A stretch of DNA of 64,000 bases from Citrobacter sp. MGH106 (GCF_001037495.1 NZ_KQ089822.1:1240001-1304000); one strand, 5' to 3'; positions 29,305 to 37,925 are shown, counted from the stretch's first letter. The notes: a model not told the origin generated them from the sequence alone. A program made the numbers and translations.

Positions 29305-30320
29305 TGAAACAACTAAGCCTCGTCATTCAGGGGCCTGTGCAAACTAAAGAACAAACTCTTGAGCAGTTTTTATGGCAGCTGCAACGAGTGCGGGATACAT
29401 TTCCTTTAGCTGAAATTATTGTTTCATCCTGGGATATGGCTGATGCCGGGAACGAGTTTCTCGCCGACTTGTTATCACATATGGATATTACGTTGGTTCT
29501 CAGTGACGATCCTGGTCCCATTATCGGCTGGGAGTCAGCAGGTAAGCATTTGACAAATGTTAATCGCCAGCTAGTTTCTACTCGCGCGGGGTTGAATGCT
29601 GCAACCCGGGAACTGGTAATTAAGCTACGTACTGACTGTTATCTCACCGATCGATCTATTGTGAGGTTACTGGAACAGCATGTTGCTGCGGATGATGGCT
29701 TCATTCGTGATAATACGTTTAGTGTATTTTCTCAGCGCGTTATTACTGCCAGTTGGATCGCTCGTGATGCCAGAGGGAGCCTACCTTTTCTGTTTCATCC
29801 GGGTGATATTTTTCTTGCAGGACGCACGGAAGATATTAAAGTATTTTTTAATTCACCACTAGCCACTCAAGATCTCTTCATGCCCACTATATTTCCTGGG
29901 GGCCTGTGGTGCGCATGGCGTTATGTACCTGAGCAATGGCTGTGGGTTCATGCCATTAAAAAAGTTACGGGTAAATCTGTTTTTGATGGCAATTCCCAGC
30001 GCTCGGAACAATTAATATCTCTTTCGGAACAATATTTTCTGGCAAATTTTATCGCTTATAATCCTGAACACCTTGGGTTGCGTTGGCCTAAGTTTCAGAG
30101 AAAATATAAATGGCGAGGTGCCTTCAGTGTTTATTCTTATTCACGATGGTTACGTTTATATAAACGCTATAATGGAGTGAAGGCATTTACTCCTCGAGCG
30201 CTTGTCAGTTATCTTATAACACGGGTATGGCGTTGGGGATATATTATACGTGCAAGGTTGCTTTGCTGCGAAGCAATACGTCGCGTAGTCTTATCTGTCT
30301 TTATTCATCGGAGCGAATAG
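29304..30320 (+). CDS. WavE-family glycosyltransferase
   Basis: A 338-residue protein with the WavE-type start LSLVIQGPVQTKEQTL, the block VIKLRTDCYLTDR (about residues 106-118) and LPFLFHPGDIFLAGRTEDIKVFF (about 163-185). WavE was described from Vibrio cholerae LPS core synthesis, and relatives occur in many O-antigen and capsule loci. The C-terminus is basic and aromatic (RWLRLYKRYNG), suiting peripheral membrane binding. The next gene begins immediately after its stop. Confidence 0.8.
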   Translation: MKQLSLVIQGPVQTKEQTLEQFLWQLQRVRDTFPLAEIIVSSWDMADAGNEFLADLLSHMDITLVLSDDPGPIIGWESAGKHLTNVNRQLVSTRAGLNAATRELVIKLRTDCYLTDRSIVRLLEQHVAADDGFIRDNTFSVFSQRVITASWIARDARGSLPFLFHPGDIFLAGRTEDIKVFFNSPLATQDLFMPTIFPGGLWCAWRYVPEQWLWVHAIKKVTGKSVFDGNSQRSEQLISLSEQYFLANFIAYNPEHLGLRWPKFQRKYKWRGAFSVYSYSRWLRLYKRYNGVKAFTPRALVSYLITRVWRWGYIIRARLLCCEAIRRVVLSVFIHRSE

Positions 30321-31148
30321 ATGAGTATCGTTAATGGCTTTATTTCTGATGTAAACAGGAGAGCGACGATATATGAGGTCTGGCAGTCGAGGCACCTGAT
30401 TGTACAACTAATAATACGTGATTTATCCGTTCGCTATAGCCAGACTCTGTTGGGATGGCTATGGGCTTTTTTAAATCCAGCCATGAATATGGCAATGTAT
30501 TACGCTATTTTTGGGGTGATGGTACGGTTTTCACCACCAGAATATCAAGTATCTTATAGCTGGGTGCTGTTATGTGGGTTGATTTTATGGATGCTGTTTG
30601 CCTCCACGCTTAATGCCGTATCCGAATCTCTTATTAATAATATACAATTGGTTAAGAAAGTGTATTTCCCGCGGGTTGCACTGACATTTTCTTGCATAGG
30701 TGTTAACAGTATTGATTTTCTCATTACTATGTTCTGGTTAATTTGTATGCTCCCTTTTTTAGGGACTGACTGGTCTGTCTATCAATTGCCATTATTGTTT
30801 ATTTGTAGTGGGGTGATGGTGCTAACCGGGTGGGGAGTAGGGTGTTTGATGGCGATACTGAGAACTCGTTTTCGCGATTTTCGCCATATTATCCCCCTGT
30901 TAACTCAGTGTTTGTTTTACGCAACACCTGTTGTCTGGACGCCTGGTTTATTGCCTGAACGTTTTTACTTTCTGACAGTATTGAACCCACTGAGCGGTAT
31001 TATTTCTCTTTTTCGTTATGTCTTACTTGGCGGGGCTTGTCCTTCCTTTATCTTGTTGATTATCAGTTTTTCGGGGTGCGGATTAATCATTCTGGCGGGT
31101 TATTTTTGTTTTAATCACTATGAAGCATTAATTGTGGACAGAGAATGA
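30321..31148 (+). CDS. Wzm-like ABC-2 permease for glycan export
   Basis: A 275-residue integral membrane protein with six hydrophobic segments and the ABC-2 polysaccharide exporter block LIIRDLSVRYSQTLLGWLWAFLNP near residues 29-52. Together with the next gene it forms a Wzm/Wzt or KpsM/KpsT-type exporter that flips undecaprenyl- or lipid-linked glycans across the inner membrane. It overlaps the ATPase gene by 4 bases. Confidence 0.9.
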   Translation: MSIVNGFISDVNRRATIYEVWQSRHLIVQLIIRDLSVRYSQTLLGWLWAFLNPAMNMAMYYAIFGVMVRFSPPEYQVSYSWVLLCGLILWMLFASTLNAVSESLINNIQLVKKVYFPRVALTFSCIGVNSIDFLITMFWLICMLPFLGTDWSVYQLPLLFICSGVMVLTGWGVGCLMAILRTRFRDFRHIIPLLTQCLFYATPVVWTPGLLPERFYFLTVLNPLSGIISLFRYVLLGGACPSFILLIISFSGCGLIILAGYFCFNHYEALIVDRE

Positions 31149-31858
31149 TCAGATTCGAAAATGTCAGTAAATGTTATCTCCGACATCAGCTACAAGGAAA
31201 CTCGCTGCGTACGGCACTGGCGTTCCAGCGCAATAACGAGCATGAGTATTGTAATGCGTTAACCAGCGTCAGCTTTAATCTGGTGCAGGGTGAGTCTTTA
31301 GGTGTCCTGGGGCGAAATGGTTCAGGTAAATCAACCTTGTTAAAACTCCTGACGCGAGTGACTCGCCCTTCGTCAGGACGCATTTTTGTTCGCGGACGTC
31401 TGGCCTCTCTTTTGGAGGTTGGTGCTGGATTTCATCATGACCTGAGTGGCCAGGAGAACATTTTCTTGGCAGGGGCAATTTTAGGTATGCGTAAATCGGA
31501 AACGCAAAAAAAAATCAAAGAGATTGTCGAATTCGCAGATATTAATGATGCACTTTATCAACCAGTGAGAACATATTCTTCGGGGATGTTTTTACGTCTC
31601 GCATTTTCGGTTGGTATCCATTTGGACTGCGATATTTTAGTTATTGATGAAGCGCTGGCCGTAGGGGATATGCAGTTCCAAAAACGTTGTCTTGAGAAGG
31701 TAAAAAGCTTCCAGCAGGAAGGGGGAACCTTAGTGTTAGTCAGTCATGATGTTGAGCAATTACGTGCAGTATGTCAGCGGGGTCTGGTCCTTGAGAAGGG
31801 ATATCTGCTACATGATGGCTCCTTATCTGACGCTTTGAAATATTACTCAACGTTATAA
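31145..31858 (+). CDS. Wzt-like ABC ATPase, short form
   Basis: A 237-residue ATPase with Walker A GRNGSGKS (residues 56-63), the signature YSSGMFLRLAF and Walker B ILVIDEALAVGD. It groups with polysaccharide exporters (LEVGAGFHHDLSGQENIFL). It lacks the roughly 200-residue C-terminal carbohydrate-binding domain of O9a-type Wzt, which recognises capped chain ends. Export is therefore probably not tied to a terminal modification, as in KpsT or TagH types. Confidence 0.9.
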   Translation: MIRFENVSKCYLRHQLQGNSLRTALAFQRNNEHEYCNALTSVSFNLVQGESLGVLGRNGSGKSTLLKLLTRVTRPSSGRIFVRGRLASLLEVGAGFHHDLSGQENIFLAGAILGMRKSETQKKIKEIVEFADINDALYQPVRTYSSGMFLRLAFSVGIHLDCDILVIDEALAVGDMQFQKRCLEKVKSFQQEGGTLVLVSHDVEQLRAVCQRGLVLEKGYLLHDGSLSDALKYYSTL

Positions 31859-31877
31859 AGAGATTAAGGATATTCAC

Positions 31878-32510
31878 ATGCAAATTTTGGCTCATCGAGG
31901 GGCCTGGCTCACATCCACAGAAAAAAACTCCCGCGGAGCGTTAGTGTATGCGCTTAAGTCAGGATGGGGAATTGAGACAGATATTCGTGACTTAGACGGA
32001 GAGCTGGTGATCAGCCATGATATGCCCCGACGAGGGGTATTGCCTCTGGAAACGTTATTTAAAGATTATGTGAATAATAGCTGTTCAGGCACACTGGCTT
32101 TAAATATGAAGGCTGATGGCCTGGCGAATGAATTGAAATTTTTGCTGGCCCGGTATCAGATCACACGTTATTTCTGTTTTGATATGTCTGTGCCGGACTC
32201 TATGGACTATTTTTCAGCAAATATGATCACCGCTGCGCGTCTTAGTGAATATGAACCTGAAGGAGAACTGAGCCAGCGTGCGTCGGTTTTATGGGTGGAT
32301 GGTTTTAGCTCTAATAAAGTCGAAATTGTTCTTATTAAAAGATGGCTGGCGTCAGGAAAGAGCGTGAGTTTTGTTTCACCAGAACTACATCAACGTGATC
32401 ATGAATATTTTTGGCAAAGTCTGAGATCATTGCCTGAAGAATTGCTCAGTCACCCTAACATGATGTTGTGTACCGATTTCCCTGAGCAAGCAGAGGCATT
32501 ATTAAAATGA
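31878..32510 (+). CDS. GDPD-like phosphodiesterase family protein
   Basis: A 210-residue protein with the glycerophosphodiester phosphodiesterase pattern: H6-R7 (LAHRG), E33 and D35 (GIETDIRD) and H47 (ISHD), so the known catalytic residues are in place. It has no signal peptide and is therefore cytoplasmic. It is shorter than typical GlpQ/UgpQ (about 245). In a glycan locus it may act on a glycerophospho- or polyol-phospho- precursor; the substrate is unknown. A good ribosome site (AAGGA) precedes it, 19 bases after the ATPase gene. Confidence 0.75.
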   Translation: MQILAHRGAWLTSTEKNSRGALVYALKSGWGIETDIRDLDGELVISHDMPRRGVLPLETLFKDYVNNSCSGTLALNMKADGLANELKFLLARYQITRYFCFDMSVPDSMDYFSANMITAARLSEYEPEGELSQRASVLWVDGFSSNKVEIVLIKRWLASGKSVSFVSPELHQRDHEYFWQSLRSLPEELLSHPNMMLCTDFPEQAEALLK

Positions 32511-33139
32511 CACAGATTCGCGCCGTAGTGTTTGACATGGATGGGGTGCTAATTGATGCCAGGGATTGGCATTACCAGGCATTGAACCAGATTTTAGCGA
32601 TGTTTGGGGTGGCGATTAACCATCAGGATCATCTGCTTGAATTTGATGGTTTACCGACTAAAGATAAACTGACTTTGCTGACAAAACGTTATGGGTTACC
32701 TGAGTCATTGCATCCTTTTATTAATGAGATGAAACAGCGTTATACCATGCAATTGATTCATCAACATTGCTGGCCAGTGTTTGAACACCAGCTCACGTTA
32801 GCCTGGCTTAGGCGTCAGGGTTATCAGGTGGCTGTTGCGTCTAATTCTATTCGCGACAGTATTGAAACAATGATGAGGAGAGCCCAGCTTTTACCCTATC
32901 TGAGTTTTTTTCTGTCAAATGAAGATGTTACCTGCGGAAAGCCTGATCCGGAAATTTACAACAAAGCCTTTCAGATTTTAGGGATTACACCGGCGGAGTG
33001 TGTCATTGTCGAGGATAATCCACACGGTATTATGGCTGCGAAAGCTTCGGGGGCGCACGTTTTAAGCGTTAAAGAACCAAAAGATGTTACTCGAGATCTG
33101 GTACGTAACTTTATTAATCAATGTGAGTCTATAAGATAA
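32507..33139 (+). CDS. HAD-superfamily phosphatase, beta-phosphoglucomutase-like
   Basis: A 210-residue HAD protein. Motif I is FDMDGVLID (D10, D12), motif II ASNS, motif III the lysine in CGKPDPEIY, and motif IV VEDNPHGI. The helical cap fits subclass I. Likely reactions are dephosphorylation, or phosphate transfer on a sugar or polyol phosphate serving the nucleotidyltransferase at 26349. It overlaps the GDPD-like gene by 4 bases and the next gene by 1. Confidence 0.85.
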   Translation: MTQIRAVVFDMDGVLIDARDWHYQALNQILAMFGVAINHQDHLLEFDGLPTKDKLTLLTKRYGLPESLHPFINEMKQRYTMQLIHQHCWPVFEHQLTLAWLRRQGYQVAVASNSIRDSIETMMRRAQLLPYLSFFLSNEDVTCGKPDPEIYNKAFQILGITPAECVIVEDNPHGIMAAKASGAHVLSVKEPKDVTRDLVRNFINQCESIR

Positions 33140-33555
33140 TGAAGCCTATTTTATTATGTATTAACACCGTCGCTATGAATAGTGAAGATATATTTTCTTC
33201 GATTATTAACTGCGTGTTTCAAACTGGAGTACACCATAAGAATATAGATAACATATGTTATCTACCATCAAATAATATGACACCGCTATGTCAGGCGCTG
33301 TATGCTGCAGCCGATATTCCAGACCATGTGCCTGTACTGATAACAACAAGTGAACGCCTTCCGGGTTTCTTTCCTGCAGAGATATCATTGTCTGGATTAG
33401 TTGCAGGGGATGACGGGTGGCTTTTTTTTCATCGAGCCGATTTTTTTCGCCATTGTGCTATGAATGCTATTCGGGCTTATGACCCAACCAGCAATATAAT
33501 AACCCTGACGGATTGCTGGAATCAGGCTTTGCTCTCTACAGAATATCATTTATAG
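33139..33555 (+). CDS. Unrecognised protein ending the glycan operon
   Basis: A 138-residue protein of unknown family, coupled to the HAD gene by a TAATG overlap. It has no signal peptide or membrane helix. It contains several cysteines (LLCINT, SIINCVFQ, NICYLP, LTDCWN). The phrase GWLFFHRADFFRHC and the LITTSERLPGFFP loop recall glycosyltransferase-like folds, but too weakly for assignment. Confidence 0.65.
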   Translation: MKPILLCINTVAMNSEDIFSSIINCVFQTGVHHKNIDNICYLPSNNMTPLCQALYAAADIPDHVPVLITTSERLPGFFPAEISLSGLVAGDDGWLFFHRADFFRHCAMNAIRAYDPTSNIITLTDCWNQALLSTEYHL

Positions 33556-33628
33556 CCACTGTTATATCGACTCTTTATCTAAATGACTAATGTACTAGCG
33601 TTATTATTTCCATTATCTGGAGGTGGTT

Positions 33629-34276
33629 ATGCCACATTTCACTGATGAATTTCATTTGCTGTATGCATCTCAAGTCAGTTCTCTTATAGGTGAGTTATCT
33701 TTGTTTGGGGTAACAAAAAAGATTAAACGAGAAGAGATTATCAGGTTTTCTCAGCCGGGACGTTCCGTTGTATTATTAATATCTGGATTTTTTTCAATCT
33801 ATCATATGCAGGACAATCTGTTTATAGCTTATCAGTCCCCGCAGTCCATTTTCGGTTTGTTGGGGTTAGTTACGGATGTTGACAGTATCTATCTGAAGGC
33901 TGAGACGGATGCAGAAATAGTTTTAGTTGATGTTGATGTTGTGCGTGAAAAAGTGGAGGAGAAAAAGTTGTGGAAAGCAGTAGCCATTAATCTTGTCCAC
34001 ATGCTCGCTTTAGCGATTCATCGTGATAGCAAGACGCTCAATAAGACCACCTATCAGCGTGTTTGCTTATCAATTTTAGAGTATGAAAAATTACCTTCAG
34101 AAATAAAAAAAAGAGTCGTGCTCAGCAAATATATTATTACGCGAACAACATTATCTCGTTCGTTGGTGATGAGTATATTAGCAAGACTAGCTAAAGAGGG
34201 ACGCGTTATGATAAAACGTGGACGATTGCTTTATGTTGACTCTTGTTTAGCGAATTTAAGGGAGTGCAGACACTAA
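33629..34276 (+). CDS. Crp/IprA-like transcriptional regulator
   Basis: A 215-residue protein. The start is the ATG at 33629, five bases after GGAGG (33619-33623); the GTG at 33623 overlaps that site and is unlikely. The N-terminal 120 residues resemble a cyclic-nucleotide-binding-like barrel (RSVVLLISGFFSIY, QSPQSIFGLLGL). The C-terminus is a winged helix (YIITRTTLSRSLVMSILARLAKEGRVMIKRGRLLYV). It looks like the IprA/YaiV-type helix-turn-helix proteins of enterobacteria. It sits 73 bases after the glycan operon with its own ribosome site and could control the island. Confidence 0.7.
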   Translation: MPHFTDEFHLLYASQVSSLIGELSLFGVTKKIKREEIIRFSQPGRSVVLLISGFFSIYHMQDNLFIAYQSPQSIFGLLGLVTDVDSIYLKAETDAEIVLVDVDVVREKVEEKKLWKAVAINLVHMLALAIHRDSKTLNKTTYQRVCLSILEYEKLPSEIKKRVVLSKYIITRTTLSRSLVMSILARLAKEGRVMIKRGRLLYVDSCLANLRECRH

Positions 34277-34340
34277 TTTATTTGTCAGGTATGTAACGCA
34301 GTATCACCCTTCATTTTTCTCGTATGCACGAGGGAGGACG

Positions 34341-34442
34341 ATGATGCAGACATCAAAAAACTCTCTTAAGAAAGGCTCTTCCAAAATTTTTCTCAGGTAC
34401 ACCCCAACAGTTGAGGGATGCTCTTACATCAACTGGAAATAA
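34341..34442 (+). CDS. Possible 33-residue small protein
   Basis: A 34-codon frame (ATG ATG to TAA) is preceded by a strong ribosome site GGGAGGACG. The peptide is basic at the N-terminus (SKNSLKKGSSK) with an aromatic end (SYINWK) and no membrane segment. I recognise no family. It lies between the Crp-like gene and the tRNA terminator, at the island edge, and could equally be the tail of a decayed gene. Confidence 0.3.
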   Translation: MMQTSKNSLKKGSSKIFLRYTPTVEGCSYINWK

Positions 34443-34471
34443 TGAGCGTTTGATATGGCTATAGGCAACAA

Positions 34472-34501
34472 AAAGCAGCGAGTTTTGCAACTCGCTGCTT
34501 T
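34472..34501 (-). terminator. Rho-independent terminator after proL
   Basis: An 11-bp perfect stem AAAGCAGCGAG / CTCGCTGCTTT with an 8-base loop. On the minus strand it is followed by TTTTTGTTG, so it best serves the yejM-proL direction. It marks the backbone side of the island boundary. Confidence 0.85.
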
Positions 34502-34547
34502 AGGGGGGCTATGAACGAGTTTTGATGACTTGTTCATAAAATTTGAT

Positions 34548-34624
34548 TGGTCGGCACGAGAGGATTTGAACCTCCGACCCCCGACACCCCATGACGGTGC
34601 GCTACCAGGCTGCGCTACGTGCCG
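34548..34624 (-). tRNA. proL: tRNA-Pro (GGG anticodon)
   Basis: The minus strand gives a 77-base cloverleaf beginning CGGCACGTAGCGCAG and ending TCGTGCCGACCA, with an encoded CCA. The acceptor stem CGGCACG/CGTGCCG is perfect. The anticodon loop reads CATGGGGTG with anticodon GGG. The T-arm holds GGTTCAAATCC. It matches E. coli proL in sequence and in its place after yejM. The accessory island abuts its 3' end, the usual side for integration, although no duplicated tRNA end was found. Confidence 0.97.
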
Positions 34625-34698
34625 ACGCTATGGCTGCTAATACTACTGCTTTCCACCACGAATGCAAGGGGAGACCTTGCTAACTGATTTATAATTAA

Positions 34699-36459
34699 TC
34701 AGTTAGCAATAAATCGTTTCTCATCCGTCAATACCTGCAGCAGCAGGCTTAGCTGCGGCTTCTGATCTTTGATTTTCTCGCCGTGCAAATTATACGTCTG
34801 GTAATTACCGTTGCTGTTGAGCACCAGCGTCATCTCCGGTGTGGTAATCGCCAGCGTATTGCCGTCGGCTGCTGTTACCCAATAATGGCGGCGCGTGGCA
34901 TTGAACAGATCCTGCCCCTGAGAATATTCGTTCGCAGGCGTACTGACGTGCAGCAGGCGTTGCATGAGCGTGGTCATCAGGTCGGTATGATCGGTCAGGC
35001 TATTAATACGCTGTGCGGGTGTACCAGGCCAGTGAATCACCAGCGGAACCTGTAGATGACCACGAGACCAGTCGAAGTTGTTCTCTTCCTGAGACAGCGG
35101 TACACCGCGACCCGCGGTAATGATGACAACCGTATTGTCCAGCTTACCTGATTCACGCAGGGCGCTAAGGATACGGTTAATGTTCGCGTCTACGTCCTGA
35201 GCCGCGTTGGCGTACCGTTTAACAAAATTCTTCTGGTTGCTGTCGTCAATGTTGGTACCGTTAAAGGAGACCCATGAGAACCAGCGGTTATCTTCCTGCG
35301 CGTAGCGGCCCAGCCAGTTGATCCATTGGTTTGCCGTTTGTTCGTCAGATTGTGTTTGCACGCTCGGCATGGAGAAATCCGACAGTAGCGCCTGACGATA
35401 AAGCGGGCTGGTGAAGCCATCAGAAGAGAATAACCCCAACTGATAACCTTGTTGATTCAGCGCGGAGATCAGAGCAGCAGGCGTTCTGGTCGCCAAAATG
35501 CCATCCATATAGCTTGGCGAAACGCCATAAAACAGGCCAAAGATACCGTTATCCGAGGTGTTCCCTGAACTCATGTGGCGCGTGAAAGAGATATTCTGTC
35601 CGGCGAATTCAGCCAGTGCTGGCATCTGCTTTTCAAAGCGTGAGTAGTTCAGGCCGTCGACAGTGATCAGCAGGACATTCTGGCCGGTTCCCATATCACG
35701 ATAACGTAGTTCGCTAAGTGGATACTGCACAGAAACAGCTTCCGGGTTTCCTTGCTCGATCAGACGGCGCTGATACTCTTGCGCGTCCAGCAGACCATGT
35801 TTTTCCAGAAACTTACGCGCTGTCATCGGATAGGAAAGTGGCAGGTTAGCGCGCTGCATGGTAATTGGGCGATAGAAGTTAGCATCTGCCCAGATATACA
35901 CCACATGGGAGGCGATAAATGAAACGAAAAAGAATGCTGCTAACGGCTTAGCGAAATGACGGCGACGCGTCAGACTGCGCAGCTTCTGCCAGCTCCAGGT
36001 CGCAAACAGCATTTCTATTAGCAGAATTATCGGCACGCTGATAAACATCAGCTGCCAGTCGCGTGCAGCTTCGTTCTGGTCAGGGTTAATGACCAGTTCC
36101 CAGACAATGGGATTGAGGTGCAGGTGGAAACGAGTGAAAACTTCGCTGTCAATTAACAGCAACGTCATACCTACCGTTGCCAGGATGGCTGATAAGAATC
36201 GCATCAGCCTCTGGGACATGACGATAAACGTCAGGGGAAACAGTATCAGCAGGTAGGTGGCAAACACCAGGAAGCTAAAATGCCCGACAATGCTCAGGTA
36301 AGAATAGACACGACCTGCAAGCGTAGTCGGCCAGTCGGCGACAAACAGGTACCGACTACCGAGCACCATGGCCAACAGAATGTTGAACAGGGCAAACCAG
36401 TGTCCCCAGCTAACCATCTGGGAGACTTTCTCACGGTAGCGCTGACGATGAGTTAGCAT
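34699..36459 (-). CDS. yejM: YejM (PbgA/LapC), cardiolipin/LPS sensor that controls LpxC turnover
   Basis: A 586-residue inner-membrane protein, the same length as in E. coli. Five N-terminal transmembrane helices (about residues 15-190) are followed by a periplasmic arylsulfatase-like domain (LLITVDGLNYSRFEKQMP, GHLQVPLVIHWPGT). In E. coli it binds lipid A and the LapB/FtsH pathway to adjust lipopolysaccharide synthesis; the membrane part is essential. It is cotranscribed with yejL and upstream of proL. Confidence 0.96.
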   Translation of the reverse strand: MLTHRQRYREKVSQMVSWGHWFALFNILLAMVLGSRYLFVADWPTTLAGRVYSYLSIVGHFSFLVFATYLLILFPLTFIVMSQRLMRFLSAILATVGMTLLLIDSEVFTRFHLHLNPIVWELVINPDQNEAARDWQLMFISVPIILLIEMLFATWSWQKLRSLTRRRHFAKPLAAFFFVSFIASHVVYIWADANFYRPITMQRANLPLSYPMTARKFLEKHGLLDAQEYQRRLIEQGNPEAVSVQYPLSELRYRDMGTGQNVLLITVDGLNYSRFEKQMPALAEFAGQNISFTRHMSSGNTSDNGIFGLFYGVSPSYMDGILATRTPAALISALNQQGYQLGLFSSDGFTSPLYRQALLSDFSMPSVQTQSDEQTANQWINWLGRYAQEDNRWFSWVSFNGTNIDDSNQKNFVKRYANAAQDVDANINRILSALRESGKLDNTVVIITAGRGVPLSQEENNFDWSRGHLQVPLVIHWPGTPAQRINSLTDHTDLMTTLMQRLLHVSTPANEYSQGQDLFNATRRHYWVTAADGNTLAITTPEMTLVLNSNGNYQTYNLHGEKIKDQKPQLSLLLQVLTDEKRFIAN

Positions 36460-36490
36460 AAACTGTTGTTCGTTTCCCCGGAGCAGGCTC

Positions 36491-36718
36491 TCAATGCGCT
36501 TGGTCGTCGTTTACCGAAGACTGTAATGCGCGGGCAAAAGAGTTTGCAATCGCCTGGCGCTGGGCCGGAGCGATGCTTGTATTGATAAGGTTAGTGACCA
36601 TGTTTCCCAGCACCATCAGGGAAAGATCGGTCGGCGCCTTATGTTTTTCCAGTACGTTGAGCATCTCATTCAACAATTGTTCAACGTGTTCATCACTATA
36701 GCGGGAAATTTGTGGCAT
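36491..36718 (-). CDS. yejL: YejL, conserved small protein (UPF0352)
   Basis: A 75-residue cytoplasmic helical protein almost identical to E. coli YejL ([20 protein letters not shown]). Function is unknown; it always lies directly upstream of yejM. The gap to yejM is 31 bases, so the pair is probably an operon. Confidence 0.95.
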   Translation of the reverse strand: MPQISRYSDEHVEQLLNEMLNVLEKHKAPTDLSLMVLGNMVTNLINTSIAPAQRQAIANSFARALQSSVNDDQAH

Positions 36719-36852
36719 AAATCGAAATCAGTCTGTTCATGAAAGGGCAACATATTACCGTAGCGACAGTTTTTTTTCTGCTTTTTTATCTTCTATTGCG
36801 TCACTGCCCGGCAGGTGGTTGAATACCGCCCGGTCTTAAAGGAGAGTTTATC

Positions 36853-37860
36853 ATGAGTCTGGATATCAACCAGATTGCCCTGCACCAGCTTATCAAGCGT
36901 GATGAGCAGAACCTTGAGCTGGTCTTGCGCGATTCATTACTGGAACCGACAGCGACCGTTGTCGAGATGATGGCTGAACTGCATCGGGTGTACAGCGCTA
37001 AGAACAAAGCGTATGGCCTCTTTAGCGAAGAGAGCGAACTGGCGCAAACCTTGCGTTTGCAGCGCCAGGGAGAAGAGGATTTTCTGGCGTTTAGTCGTGC
37101 TGCGACGGGGCGTTTGCGTGACGAACTGGCGAAATATCCGTTTGCCGACGGTGGGATCGTACTGTTCTGCCATTATCGCTATCTGGCGGTAGAGTACCTG
37201 CTGGTCGCAGTGCTGAACAATTTGAGCAGCATGCGCGTCAATGAAAACCTGGATATCAACCCGACGCACTATCTGGATATCAATCATGCAGACATCGTGG
37301 CACGCATTGATTTAACCGAGTGGGAGACTAATCCCGAGTCCACACGCTACCTGACTTTCCTGAAAGGTCGGGTAGGGCGTAAAGTTGCTGATTTCTTTAT
37401 GGATTTTCTTGGTGCCAGCGAAGGGCTGAACGCCAAAGCGCAAAACCGAGGCTTACTGCAAGCTGTGGATGACTTTACCGCCGAAGCTCAACTGGACAAA
37501 GCCGAGCGCCAGAATGTGCGTCAGCAGGTTTACAGCTACTGTAACGAGCAGCTCCAGGCGGGTGAAGAGATTGAGCTGGAGTCACTGTCGAAAGAGCTTT
37601 CCGGCGTCAGTGAAGTCAGTTTCAGTGAGTTTACTGCTGATAAAGGGTATGAGCTGGAAGAGAGCTTCCCGGCGGATCGCAGTACACTGCGCCAGTTAAC
37701 CAAGTTTGCCGGGAGCGGCGGTGGGTTGACGATTAACTTTGATGCCATGCTGTTGGGTGAGCGTATCTTCTGGGATCCGGCAACGGATACCTTAACCATC
37801 AAAGGTACTCCACCGAATCTGCGCGATCAGCTACAGCGTCGGACTTCGGGCGGAAAATAA
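36853..37860 (+). CDS. yejK: YejK (NdpA), nucleoid-associated protein
   Basis: A 335-residue nucleoid-associated protein of full family length, with the conserved [17 protein letters not shown] block. It is known to bind DNA and to interact with topoisomerases in E. coli. It is divergent from yejL and convergent with rplY, the two sharing a bidirectional terminator. Confidence 0.96.
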   Translation: MSLDINQIALHQLIKRDEQNLELVLRDSLLEPTATVVEMMAELHRVYSAKNKAYGLFSEESELAQTLRLQRQGEEDFLAFSRAATGRLRDELAKYPFADGGIVLFCHYRYLAVEYLLVAVLNNLSSMRVNENLDINPTHYLDINHADIVARIDLTEWETNPESTRYLTFLKGRVGRKVADFFMDFLGASEGLNAKAQNRGLLQAVDDFTAEAQLDKAERQNVRQQVYSYCNEQLQAGEEIELESLSKELSGVSEVSFSEFTADKGYELEESFPADRSTLRQLTKFAGSGGGLTINFDAMLLGERIFWDPATDTLTIKGTPPNLRDQLQRRTSGGK

Positions 37861-37925
37861 GTGGATGCCGGGCTGTGATGTAAACATCTCCCCGGCCTGT
37901 GTCATCATCGTTCACAAGATGCCAT

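Noticed and set aside
14899..34624. Integration direct repeat matching the 3' end of tRNA-Pro
   Set aside because: The tRNA end (GGTCGGCACGAGAGG on the plus strand) is not repeated at the narP side, and no integrase gene is visible.
37861..37925. REP-like sequence after yejK
   Set aside because: The GATGCCGGGC...CCCCGGCCTG pairing is short and imperfect; the nearby clear terminator explains the region.
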